This document shows positions 36,336 to 47,166 of a stretch of DNA of 64,000 bases, piece by piece. Under the pieces are notes generated by a model. The model searched no databases, was not told where the DNA came from, and was given only the letters and a program-made list of their open reading frames with translations. How positions within the stretch are numbered: position 1 is the first letter of the stretch; the number at the start of each line of letters is the position of its first letter. This stretch comes from Earliella scabrosa (Eukaryota > Basidiomycota > Agaricomycetes > Polyporales > Polyporaceae): contig JABYQQ010000029.1 in the NCBI GenBank assembly GCA_022605405.1, positions 310,001 through 374,000 of the forward strand, read 5' to 3'. The translations under genes were made by a program, and so were the position numbers.

Positions 36336-37490
36336 ATGGAGCACTCATCCCAATACCCCCAACTTCCGACGTCCTATGCTAGCCCGGACACGGGATCTCC
36401 ACATGCCCGCGGTGACGCACCACCGTCCATCGCCACAGACTTCGCAACGGAGTCTATGGACGCCACTCTGGAGGCTACCATCTGGAACGCATTTCCCTCC
36501 AGTGTCCGTGCGGTCCATCCACCTTCGAGTGTGGATTCGGATGGGTGGCCGATCCATAGCCAGTGCGTGTTCCCAATCATATCAAGTTACATACTCTGAA
36601 CTCTACATAGGTTCCATCCACAGGCCACTGGATCTCCGACGGTGCTGACAGAGTATTCGCACCTCTCTTATAGCACTCCTCGGATGACCTTTATGGATCC
36701 GAGTCAGGGGATGATAGACCAACATCTATTCACTCCTATGGCGACGACTCTGCCAAATACAGGCTTCACCGGGTTCCACGCGCCAGGCAATGACCCGAGC
36801 TCAGCAAGCTGGTACTCTCTCCCACTTATGGATAGCGCGCAGAGAGATGCAAGCCATCTTCCGGCGACAACACCGTCCTCACCAGTCCAGTCTGCCTATC
36901 CCACCACCCACTCATCCCACGGATTTGACGATCATTACCTCGACTCTCCCGCGACGTCTTTCTACCCTCGTCGTCGCTCCACTTCTGATCCTGCGAACTA
37001 TCATCAGCTTCAACCCCTTCTCTCTTCATACCCATCTCCGGCTGAGTTCGCTGCCCAGCCTTCCCCGCTGTATGCGACTCGTCGGCGCAACGTTGCAGTA
37101 CCTTACCCCGGCACTCCGCAGCTGTCCGAGGATCGAAGTCAGTGGAGGTGCCCGCACTGCAACTACGCACCGAACCGTCGCCGCAATCAGGACCTGAGAC
37201 GCCACATGGAGACCCATACGCGGCCCGACGTGCCTCTGTGGTCGTGCTGTGGAGTCCCCTTGTCGCAGGCGCGACAGTACGGCGTCCCAGATGATGTGAT
37301 CGCCGCGAGCTTTGCAGGCGCGTCATCTACGCACTATCCGAGTCAGGATCCGAGGATCGGCGGGTGCAACCAGGGTTTCAGCCGGAAGGACGCTTTGCAG
37401 AGGCATCTTCGAGAGAAGAAGGGCCGCTGTTTTGGGGACGCCCTCGCGCCATGGCATCCAGGCAACCGGAGGAGGGAAGAGACGCTTTGA
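36336..37490 (+). CDS. C2H2 zinc-finger protein, probable transcription factor
   Basis: Two exons, 36336-36562 and 36611-37490, joined in phase (Gln split by the intron); 368 residues. Residues 1-240 are rich in Ser, Pro, Thr and Tyr and look disordered, as in fungal activators. Near residues 255-280 is a finger CPHC...HMETH (C-x2-C, then H-x3-H). A second, atypical zinc-binding segment follows: CCGVPLSQARQYGV, then GGCNQGFSRKDALQRHLREK ending in KGRC. This paired arrangement with a long insert is common in Agaricomycete C2H2 proteins. Nuclear DNA binding is expected; targets are unknown. It lies between two DUF6699-like genes, with nothing to tie them functionally. Confidence 0.85.
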
Positions 37491-38324
37491 TCGCGTAAAT
37501 CGGCGTCCCAATGATCCACCCATGTGTACGTGACTCCTCACATCGCTCATGCATGGCTATGCGGGAGATCGGAGAGGATGATCGCGCATGTAGCGGCGTA
37601 GGCGGGCGATCACTTCTCCGATATGCGCACACATGGGGGTGTGTGATAGCGAGAAATGCTCCGCTTCTGTGCAGTATATGTTGTCAAATTTTCCCGGCTG
37701 TTTCAATGTCTTGTCAGTATCTTACCAAAGTGTCAGTGTGACCTACCATATGACTTAATCTCTGTACCGTCTCTTCAACTCTAGTTCTGTACTTCTGGAT
37801 CAACTATTCATTCTCATAACTCACGCTCCTTTCTGCATAGACTTGCAGATCACGCAGCGTGCATAGCGGATGAGTAGATAGAGGTGACAGTTCAAACGTT
37901 CATCGTTTGGAAGACGAGTCGGCGCCCCAGCGTCTCCAGTGAGGACCGGCACCTGCCGAAGTTCTAGGCCCTTCCATTTCGAGCGTCACAGCCGACCCGT
38001 GTTCAAAATTTCGCGTCAACCTGTTCTCTGACCACCAGTACTAAGGTATCTCTCCTGTGCGGGTCTCTTCGTTATCTTCTCTACAATACGGCTATCACCA
38101 TGTTTGAAAGCTCGAAGTGATCTTTGGGCTTAGTACACTTCGGAGGCTGGTCATTCCAACCGCAGTCAGAGGTTGCTGCGTACGACGCACAGCATCATCC
38201 GGTTCCTTGGACTTGTCCCAAGAAAAAGAAGTCACGATCCCACCTGATTGTATACTGGCTCCCACGTCGGTATCTTTGGTACCGATGAGCAACCGCACAA
38301 GTCGGTATCACCACTTCGAACCGG
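37491..38324. other. Intergenic
   Basis: No gene supported; AT-richer than surroundings. Ends at a good TATA (38325-38332). Confidence 0.5.
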
Positions 38325-38332
38325 TATATAAG
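38325..38332 (+). promoter_or_regulatory. TATA box without a clear downstream gene
   Basis: TATATAAG, identical in form to the TATA boxes of the real genes at 48538 and 60722. The first downstream ATG gives only a very short frame. Confidence 0.4.
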
Positions 38333-38399
38333 ACTCCAAGAGTTCAAGACTAACATCTGCGACTCCTCCTCCCCTCGCGTTTTCCGAAAGCTGGTCCTT

Positions 38400-39570
38400 G
38401 AACACCTTTGTCTCATTTCTTGGCTGTTCGGTGCGCTCTACGTTCCCTCAACGTTCCGCTTTCACTGATTCGCCGGGTACTTATGACGAACCTCCTACTT
38501 TCCCTTCCGATGCTATAGCGTGGACTTTCCACATTCCTCGTAATGAGCTGACTCTCTGGGATCACAAGTCTGGAATATCGTGGATGATCGTAATAACATC
38601 TTTGCATTGCAGCACTCTTGATGTACATCTGTCCTCGCATACAGCGCGCTTGTTGGTGAGTCATACTGCACTCTTCTGCTCTGAGCCCTCGGAAGAGGAC
38701 TTCTTGGAACGGGACAAGACGGGACATTATCCGGCAGGATCTTGAACTCGCAATCACGCGAATGTACTCGATGGGCCTGCTCAGATAGATCACGGATGCT
38801 TGCTCGCTCTTCGCCGGCGGTGCGCGCTCGTCCAAGTGTTCAGCGCCTCATCCAGGCCTCATCGCCCGCAACAGCCACGCTAAATGTGAGCATCAGAGTC
38901 CCAGTCTCTGGAATTCCTGGCCGCGTTCTACGCTACCGTGCTATGCGCGAGGCCGTGCTTATGACCACAACACATTGCGTGGCGTAATCTGAGTCCCTGC
39001 ATCGCATTGAAGGTATTGCCCTCACTGTCATTTCCTATTACTCTCATAGTGGGCGTGCATGAGAACTGAATCTTGTGCTAGCTGAGTAGCCAATCTTCCT
39101 GCGGACGCTCTAACGTTAGGTCTGCTGCAGTCATCCATTGGGTGGTCAGTTCCCACCCATGCCGCGGATCCCGGATGCCTTGCCGACATCTTTCCGCTGC
39201 GCGCATCCTCCCGTTCGCATGAAGGACCCACAGTGCTCAGCCGCCATCCGACCGCTATCTCTACTGCGCGTCTGAGCTCGCGCCCGAGCATATGCTCCGC
39301 TGCTGTACCAGTGCTCGCCGACCGACAGCTTCCAGTTTGGATGACTCCGCACCGCGGCACCCGCCAGCTTTCCCATCCTTCGATGAGCCACAACTTGCCT
39401 TTCTGGGACAGGTATCCGCGTTGCATGGAAAGATCTACTATGACTCCGCCTGGATCCCTGAGGCTGCGCATGTTCATGCGGTGCATCCTAGGGTCGGCGA
39501 AAATGGGGCTGAAATTATGGTGCGTCCCAAGAGCATCGAACTCAAAACCACATACCGACGGCGCTTCTGA
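38400..39570 (+). pseudogene. Possible degraded small-heat-shock-like (HSP20-type) gene
   Basis: Two protein-like pieces lie downstream of a TATA box. The first, around 38470-38650, reads DAIAWTFHIPRNELTLWDH. The second, 39370-39570, reads DSAWIPEAAHVHAV followed by ENGAEIMVRPKSIEL and a stop. Their order and spacing recall the alpha-crystallin fold (P-G-type entry; then LPE...NGxLxIxVPK at the end). No ATG and no complete exon chain connects them, so I treat it as a broken or unresolved gene. The HSP20 link is weak and by pattern only; a fast-evolving unrelated protein is equally possible. Confidence 0.22.
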
Positions 39571-39683
39571 CTCATGTACAAAAACGGCGCGAGTCGGGCC
39601 TCCCACTCCTTCCCTCATACCACGTCTCTCTTCCCCTCCACACCCTTCGTTTATCTTTTCCTTTGCTCACGACTCTTCACGAC

Positions 39684-40655
39684 ATGTCTATTCCCTTTCA
39701 CGCAACGCATGGGCTTGGGCCCCATCTCCCCCGTTCCCACGGGTCGGTACGACATGACCCTCTCCCTCACTCTGCACCGAATGCCTCCGTACGGTCATCA
39801 GACGCCTTGCGCCCGAGAGTCCGCTTTGCAGAGGAGTACAGGGAGCATATCATTGTCAACGAACACCGTCCCACGGTCCCGAGACCACGGGAGGATGTTC
39901 CTGGGACCCCGCTCCTCCCCATGGTACCTCTGCCAGGGTCGCCCGCCCTCGGGCTTGGACTTTATTTCCCCCCTGCAGAAGACACAGCGGATCAGTACGA
40001 CGCTCCACTCCATGGCAATTCAGAATCCAGCACGGACCAGCGCATGGGACGCAACTTCATTCCCGCACATGATGTTTCGCGGACCACCGCGAACTCCCCC
40101 GCCACGCACACTGTTCCCATCGCACCGGTGCCTCCTAAGCCGTCCCCTCCTCCATCTACTTCCTCAATCCAGCCTCTCTCTTCTCTATCGGGATATCTCC
40201 AGGCACCGCCTAGCTTCTGGGACGTTCGCAATGCGCGAGCGCATCATAGCTGGCCGTCGAGCACCCTGAACGAGGCGGCCTTCGGGCCGAACATGAAGTC
40301 AGGCACGCTCCGCTTCGTTGTAGACAGAGACAACCAGTGGACTGTCTGCGTCGAGGCAGGAGCCCGGGACGACTGCGTTACTGTCGGCGATGTCCTCCGT
40401 GCCATCGAGCATAACCTCTACGAGGTGGTCGACGGCACTGTTTTATACGAGGGCATGCCGCGCTATGATGCGGCGATCGCGGAGCGGCCGCACCGTCTCA
40501 GAGGTGCGGAAGACACCGCGAGCGATGTTCTGCGCAATGTGGACTTCTTCCCTCGCAGGAGATCCACCCTTCTTGGGCTGGAGGAGCAGGAAGTGACGGA
40601 CGAGAATGGAAGAAGGACCCAATATCTCGTCCGGATCGGTGCCTCCCGTGCGTAG
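39684..40655 (+). CDS. DUF6699-like protein, paralogue C
   Basis: Intronless, 323 residues from ATG 39684 (MSIPFHATHGLGPHLP); the longest N-terminal region of the five, Pro/Ser/His-rich. It includes RPRVRFAEEYREHI, similar to the RVRF/HVHF start motif of paralogues A and D. The conserved half has PSFWDVRNARAHHSW, LRFVVDRDNQWTVCVEA, CVTVGDVLRAIEHNLYEVV, AERPHRLRGAE and LRNVDFFPRRRSTLLGLEE, ending YLVRIGASRA. Unlike the others, its strand before VTVGDVL is Cys-containing and the final loop has an extra TDENGRRTQ. Function unknown. Confidence 0.85.
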   Translation: MSIPFHATHGLGPHLPRSHGSVRHDPLPHSAPNASVRSSDALRPRVRFAEEYREHIIVNEHRPTVPRPREDVPGTPLLPMVPLPGSPALGLGLYFPPAEDTADQYDAPLHGNSESSTDQRMGRNFIPAHDVSRTTANSPATHTVPIAPVPPKPSPPPSTSSIQPLSSLSGYLQAPPSFWDVRNARAHHSWPSSTLNEAAFGPNMKSGTLRFVVDRDNQWTVCVEAGARDDCVTVGDVLRAIEHNLYEVVDGTVLYEGMPRYDAAIAERPHRLRGAEDTASDVLRNVDFFPRRRSTLLGLEEQEVTDENGRRTQYLVRIGASRA

Positions 40656-42334
40656 GGGGGTGAGTTCACAGTTCGATGGGCTCGACCTTGCGGCGTCGTT
40701 GAGGATGCTGACATATCTGTCTTCTCACAGCTCGGGGCCCCTGCACTCACACTCTTTCTTTTTATGACTCTGTACACTACATTCGGGGCGTACGCCTTCG
40801 CGTAACGACAGGCCTGCGCGGCACCTACTCTCATCTGTACACTCTTGTATTAACTAGCTGTCTCTCTGCTGTACTGTCCAACTGCTCTCTTACTCTACCA
40901 TCTCACTCCGCTTTCTTGCGCTTTTCCTCTCTCCTCTACTCCTAATCACCTCATGCTCGCTAGTACTTATCTCATCCTGCACAACTCCTCCCCTCCGATC
41001 GAACCCCCACTTGTACTACCCTCTCGAGCTCTGTGCTCACCTTCCCTTCCCTCTGTCTCGGAGTATCAGCTGCGCCTTACAACCTGTCCCGGACGCTCAG
41101 CTTGCAGTAGATCTAGAGTCTACCTAGTATTCTACTATAACACCAGCAGTTCGCGGACGTTAGCACAGCGCAGCATGTACTACTACTTCCTGTACTCGGA
41201 TATATTCATTGCTACAACGTGGCGCTCTGGCAAGAATTTCAGTCTCTATCAACGCTCAATAATACCTGTATGCATGTGCTGTATATGTAGAATGTCTGAG
41301 CGCTACCGCCGCCTCCGCCATAACGCAAGACGGCGTCTAACCTCCTAGTCTGCAACTACCACGATCAACTCATCTCTCAATGGATTGAATGAAGCTCCTA
41401 TCTTTCATCAAGATATGTGAGTCTCTACGGCATACAGAGCGAGTGTAACGCTGATGACGCACGTTGCAGCAGCAAACTTAGCCATGGGCCAAATAGTCGT
41501 GCCACGTCATCCGACCTAAGTCACCCAGCCGTGTCTCGGTGCGCTTCAGTTATACCTCTCGTAAGTATCAAGCTAGTTTCCAACCAGCAGACGTGTTTTT
41601 AACTTGAAATTGCCCAGACTTCCGGAGCGACTCGGATGCCGGCGTGTGGCTAGTCCTTTGAGCGATCTTGAGAACCCTACCAGCCGCAGCTGAACGAACC
41701 ACAACGTTTAACATGGACCCACAAGTGCATTCTCGCCACGTTTTGGCCCCTGATGATGCTCAATCGGTCCGCGCTTAATCAATGTCGGCCTCATGTTTGC
41801 CACGCCGACGCAGCTTCCTGTGCAAGTCAAGTCATAGCGCGGACCCGACTGCCGATTCCCGATCATCGACTGCATGAATTGGGTCCCCCCGTTGGCATTA
41901 TTGGCAAAGTCGTGCCAAAGTCTCGTCCGCAGTGACCTCCCCATCGTGCCAGACTGGACTTCGGCTTCCCTTATGGGCGGGGTTAGGGTCACGTGCATGC
42001 CGTACCGCAGTAAGCAAGACTCCGAGGCGCCAAGCTGCGAAGGTTTCCATCCCACCACGACCAGCATATGAGCCACGTATCTCGCTGTGAGTGTCGAGAT
42101 AGTGAGTAGACATTGTACCAGCCCCATTCACTGTACTGACAAGTTCTCATCTCAGCTCCGAGTCTTCATCCATTCTCCATCATCGTTCCAGCTGGGCGAA
42201 GAACACCAACTTGAAGCTGAGGACTCTATCGCGAAATATTAGTTATTGAATCATCGTTGCGCAACTCCCGTACGTATACTTTCTCGATCATTGGAGACGT
42301 CTGAGGACGAAGGATTACCCCGCACAGTGACGTC
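40656..42334. other. Intergenic, no gene supported
   Basis: Plus-strand pyrimidine-rich 3' flank (40.7-41.2 kb). A 139-codon frame at 41708-42127 (-) has no recognisable motif. Confidence 0.5.
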
Positions 42335-44303
42335 ATGCGCAAGTTCATCGTCGGAATCAAAGACCGTCTTTCAATCAGTGACCCTCCAGGGTCGAACAGC
42401 AAGAGCGAATCTGTTGCAGCTCCCCCTCCTCTAGCTATTCCTAGTCGCCCGTACAGGCGGTTCCCCGATACGGAGGACATGTACAAGCATCGGAAGCAGA
42501 GAGGCGTGAACCTCGGTAGGTCTCTTTACTATCCTTCGTGCACGAGTTCGTGTCTCCAGCTCAACACTGTCATCATTAAATAATTGATGCAGGTTCCTGG
42601 TTCGTGCTCGAGCGATGGATAACCGAGTCACCCTTCCAGTCTGCACGGGAACCCGCCCAGAGCGACCTCGACGTTGCATTGGGCGACAACGCGAGAAGTA
42701 TACTTGAGCAACATTGGGACACTTGGATCACTGATGGAGATTGGGAGTGGCTGGCCGACAAAGGCATCAATACTGTCCGCATTCCTGTACGTCCTCCTTA
42801 CGTACTTCCCATGCGACGCTTGCCCTCGCTGCGTTCCACGAGCAGCGAGCTTCCCGACGCTGACAAGGGCCCCATCTGCAGATCGGCTATTACCACATCT
42901 GCGGGATCGATCCGTCGGTTCTCAACGGTACCGATTTCGCCGATCTCTATGAAAGTTTTGCGGGGGCCTGGAGTAGGATCACAAGCGCGCTGGCGACCGC
43001 ACATCGGTATGGCATCGGGGTGCTTTTCGGTATGATGCCATCATTGGCGCTCATATGGTCATGGTTATGTACTGATCGGAGTCATGCAGATCTTCATGCA
43101 GCTCCCGGAAAGCAGAACGCAGACTCGCATTCAGGGACGTCTTCGGAACCGACGTTCTTCGGGGACCCACAAAAGATGTCACATACGATTCATATCCTCA
43201 CGTCCTTCGTCGGCAACATCACTGCCTTTGCGCGAGCGCACAACCCCCCTCTCGCTAACCTTGTGGGCGTCGAGTTACTCAACGAGCCGCAACAAGGCCC
43301 GCACAACGAGGGTCTTAAACAGTGGTATCTGCAAGTCTTTAACGCGATTCGCTGCGTCGATCCCGAGCTTCCGCTCTACATCAGTGACTCGTGGATGACG
43401 GAACACTACACGGAGTTCATCAAGACCTCAGGAAAACCATTCCTTGCACTCGATCACCACCTCTATCGCTGTTTCACCGGCGAAGACATCTCCACTCCTG
43501 TATCCGAGCATGCGCGCAGACTGTTTGATCCGAATGAAGGCACACCACAACTGTTCGCGCGCGTCGCGCAGGACCTCGAGGGCGCGGGAGGTGCTCTCGT
43601 CGTAGGAGAGTGGTCGGCTGCGCTCAACCCTGGCTCGCTACATGGCATCAGCGACGAGCGGGCGGAGAAGAACGCGTTTGTACGCGCCCAGTTACAGCTG
43701 TACAACACGCACTGCGCAGGCTGGTTCTTCTGGGCATATAAGAAGGAGCATGGCGGTGACACCGGGTGGTCGTTCCGCGATGCCGTGGAAAGTGGTGTCT
43801 TCCCTGGCGACTTCGCGCCTTACCGAGTCGGCTTACCCGCGGAGGACGAGATGGGCATTGCGAGGGAGCACGCTAGAGGGACCGCATTTGGTGCGTGCTC
43901 TGTAGGTCTTCGCAAGTCTGACTTATGGCGGCTGACTTGCGCTTTGTAGAGCAACATAGATCCCATTGGGCGCAGTATCCAGGGCATTACGAGCGCCAAC
44001 GCTTCTACGACGGGTTCAATATTGGATGGGGTGATGCCATGCTCTTCGCGTCGTGGAGCGCGCGCGACACAAGTCAGCATGTCCAGGAACTTGGCTTCAA
44101 AGGGCCGTGGTTAAAGCGCCGTACGCACGAGCATGTCACGTACAGGGGCTCTGGGAACGTATGGGAGTTCGGTGAGTCTTCGACTATTCCGCTGACTCAC
44201 AATCCCATCGAGACTGATGTGATTGAATCATCTTTCGGCTGTAGAGCATGGATTCCTGCAAGGGTTCAAGGCTGGCCACGAATATGCCATGAATCGCGGA
44301 TGA
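42335..44303 (+). CDS. Glycoside hydrolase family 5 protein, exo-beta-1,3-glucanase type
   Basis: Six exons in phase: 42335-42515, 42593-42786, 42882-43029, 43090-43890, 43950-44171, 44245-44303; 534 residues. Conserved GH5 landmarks: GVNLGSWFVLERW (opening strand, about residue 57), INTVRIPIGYYHICG, DLHAAPGKQN, VGVELLNEPQQ with the acid/base Glu (E240), DHHLYRCF, and GEWSAAL with the nucleophile Glu (E348), then WFFWAYKKEHG. These fit the fungal exo-1,3-glucanase subfamily that trims wall beta-1,3-glucan. No signal peptide is present: the start MRKFIVGIKDRLSISD is charged, so it is cytosolic, leaves by another route or has an unseen upstream exon. A C-terminal extension follows the barrel. 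Confidence 0.9.
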
Positions 44304-44881
44304 ACAGGAGAGACTCGCGGCGGACTCCTTGAATGCCGAGCTACTGCGCCGGATATCTGGCTGGCTTCTTCCAGACGCCACGACAGATATGTTCCTATAT
44401 ATAACAAATATAGTCCTATACTCTTGACAGGACCGGAACCAGCGTCTCCCAATACACTCGCCCGTTTCCTCTATCACTCCATGGTCAATATCAAGGTACG
44501 TAGACGTTGTCCCGTGCTCTGTTCTGACGCCTAGGTCATGATCCGGGCCACTCAAATCACTGTCGACGCGGTGCAGAGTTCCGGACATCGCAATATCGTC
44601 ACGATATGATGTATGCATCGTACAGGTGCGTATTTCCATCCCTGCAAAACATTTCCTCCAACTACCAGACTTCCCATTCCTGCGTTGTCGTATCTATCGA
44701 GGAACACGTGTTGAGCATGCACTTTGACAGGCTGGCTTCCATGCCGTTACGTTACGGCGCCGAGACCTCAAGGCCTCACGCGTGCCACACGTGGGGTTAC
44801 ATCGTTTACCGAACCTTCTGAACCGCACACGCCCAGCGCACTGCACTGCAACAGGGCGATGAGTTCCGGACGCTCTTGTGC
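44304..44881. other. Intergenic
   Basis: 3' flank of the GH5 gene and 5' flank of metacaspase copy 5; no gene seen. Confidence 0.6.
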
Positions 44882-44888
44882 TTATAAG
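44882..44888 (+). promoter_or_regulatory. TATA box of metacaspase copy 5
   Basis: TTATAAG about 110 nt upstream of the ATG at 44993. Confidence 0.45.
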
Positions 44889-44992
44889 CTAAAGCCTCCA
44901 GCTCTGCCTCCCTCACTCTTCCTTCCAACTCTCCCTCCAGACTTCAGCTTCGAAGATCGCCGCTTCTAGCCTGAGGACACCGCTCGCCGTAC

Positions 44993-47166
44993 ATGACCGC
45001 TATCATCCGCCGCCTGACGCCTCGCTCCCTTTCCCAACACCAGCCTGCGACCCCCGCTCGGAAGCCGATCCGGAGGGCGCTGATCATTGGGATCAACTAC
45101 GAAGGCCAGAAGGACGCCCTCCGGGCCGCGCACGAGGACGCAAGAGCGTGGACAAAGCTCTGCATTGGTGAGCGAGGGGAATCCACTTACCAAGCTCCCC
45201 TCTGGGGCATACTCACATGTCGTGGTTAGACAAGTATGGCTTCAAGGAGTCGGAGATCACTCTCATGCTTGACTCCCATGAGAGCGTGCCCTCCCATCTC
45301 TGGCCGACGGGCGATAATATCGTGAGTCGCTCATGTGTACATACTTCCGAGCCCGTGTCCCTCACTTACGGCATGACATCCAGCGTGTCCAGATCGGAGA
45401 GCTCGTCAAGGGGGTGCAGGCGAGGGACGAGCTGGTGTTCTTCTGTGGGTGGACATGTGACTCGTCCTCGTCGGCGAAGCGCTGAATATGACGTCTAGAC
45501 TCGGGTCATTCCGGCCAGAAAGAGAATGGGGACTCGAACGAGGATGACGGACGCGACGAATGTGCGTACCCTCCTCAGACACAGTCCTACATCCTCTGTA
45601 CTGACATGAAGGCCAGATATCATTCCTGTGGACGATGACGACACGCTTCCTGCGGACAACCGGACGATCATCCTCGACGATGTGAGCTGTCTGTCATTAC
45701 TCCCCATCTCTGCGACGCGACTTATCTTGCCATGCACTCTCAGGAACTTCGCCGGATCCTCGTGGATCCACTCCCAGTCGGGTCCTCGCTGACCGCCATC
45801 TTCGATTCTTGTCATTCGGGCACGTTGCTCGACCTGGACCACTACCTCTGCAACAACGTCTGGTTCCCGTTCATGAGTCGCGGCGAGCGCAAACCGCGCA
45901 CGCTGTGGATGGCCGTCAGTACGTACTATCATCTGCTGCACATATACTTAGTTGTCTAACGATACGACTGCTGCAGAGCGGAAAGACGGGCACGGTCCGT
46001 GATTTACCAATGCGATTCACTTCATAGACTGATACGTTAGATCCTATAGATATGCGGCAATACGGCGTGCGCGTAGTGAAGAGGACCCAGAGACGAGCTA
46101 CTGATGGAGATAACAGTAAGTAATAGTGGTACACCTCGCGGCGACCTTCGGTGTGGACTGATATCCATGCCTTAGTGCGTGCTCCGGGAACCCGGGCCGA
46201 CGTGAAGATCCACCAGTGGAAGCGCCTCCTCAAGGAAGAGATGCAGAGCATCGAGACCATGCTCGAGTGCCTCCCTGGTGATGCCCAAGCACCGGGAGAG
46301 CACCGGTTCTTCGAAGTCGTACAGCGTAGATGCGTCCTCCGCACTCTGACGATGCCCCTCCCGGGGAAGGAGCCTCTCGTACGCGCGCAGTCGTTCAACT
46401 CTGTCGTGAGCAGCGTCAAGGACTTCGCGTTCCGGTCCCTCAACCTGAAGCGATGCACCTCGCCCGAGCCGATGGTAAAGTGCACAGGCAAGTGCGAGAG
46501 GAGCGGAATTCCCAAGGCTCGCGTGGTACGCGTGAACTCTACTCTAAGTTCCTCCAGGTGGCTGAGGTACCTTGCTACTAGTTCTCTCTTGCCGCCTGTC
46601 ACGATCCCGAGCAAACATGGGAAGGTCCTCGCGGCCAAACTATGACAAGGGTGCGTTTCTAGACTGCTTCCTGGTACGCCCTACTGACCCACTGTTATTA
46701 GACCCTCATCGAGCTGCTTGGTGAGATCTCACAGACCGCCACGTGTATTTCGACAAACTAACATCGATGCAGAGAAGGACCCGCACCCGCCGTACCTAGA
46801 GCTCGCTCAGGCCTTAGGGTACGTCTTTGACGAATCCAAAGGCAACGCTAAATTCCGGTCCCATGTGCTCATTATACAACACAGGCATAAGCTGCATAGT
46901 ATCAAGAAGGTCGTAGAGGCCAAGAACTTGACGAACATGAGGAAGCGCAGGCAAGGCAAGAAGGCGCGCGCCGTTTACGACGTAGACGAGTTTATACCGC
47001 AGGTCAGTGAGCTTGTATCGTTGATGCTCACTTTTCAACTGAGACATGATTGTGTTCGGCGCAGATTGGAAGTCAAGAGCCTGTTGTAGGTTTTCATTTC
47101 AACATTCACGCTACCCCTTCTTGCGCTGACGGAGCCATCCCTAGACCCCCGTCGATCGCTTCATGA
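44993..47166 (+). CDS. Metacaspase-like cysteine peptidase, copy 5
   Basis: Fourteen exons in phase: 44993-45167, 45230-45321, 45384-45444, 45499-45561, 45617-45681, 45744-45918, 45977-45994, 46050-46115, 46176-46525, 46582-46650, 46702-46720, 46773-46818, 46885-47002, 47065-47166; 472 residues. p20 starts KPIRRALIIGINYEGQKD. Catalytic His is in YSGHSGQ (H113), Cys in FDSCHSG (C175), and the acidic DEDDGRDE stretch sits between them. The linker runs to about residue 355 and contains RCTSPEPMVKCTGKC. The p10 signature is FSLAACHDPEQTWEG. The C-terminal part has DPHPPYLEL, GHKLHS and YDVDEFIPQ. This is the clearest full-length model and the reference for the others. It is about 28 kb from copy 4. 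Role unknown. Confidence 0.9.
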
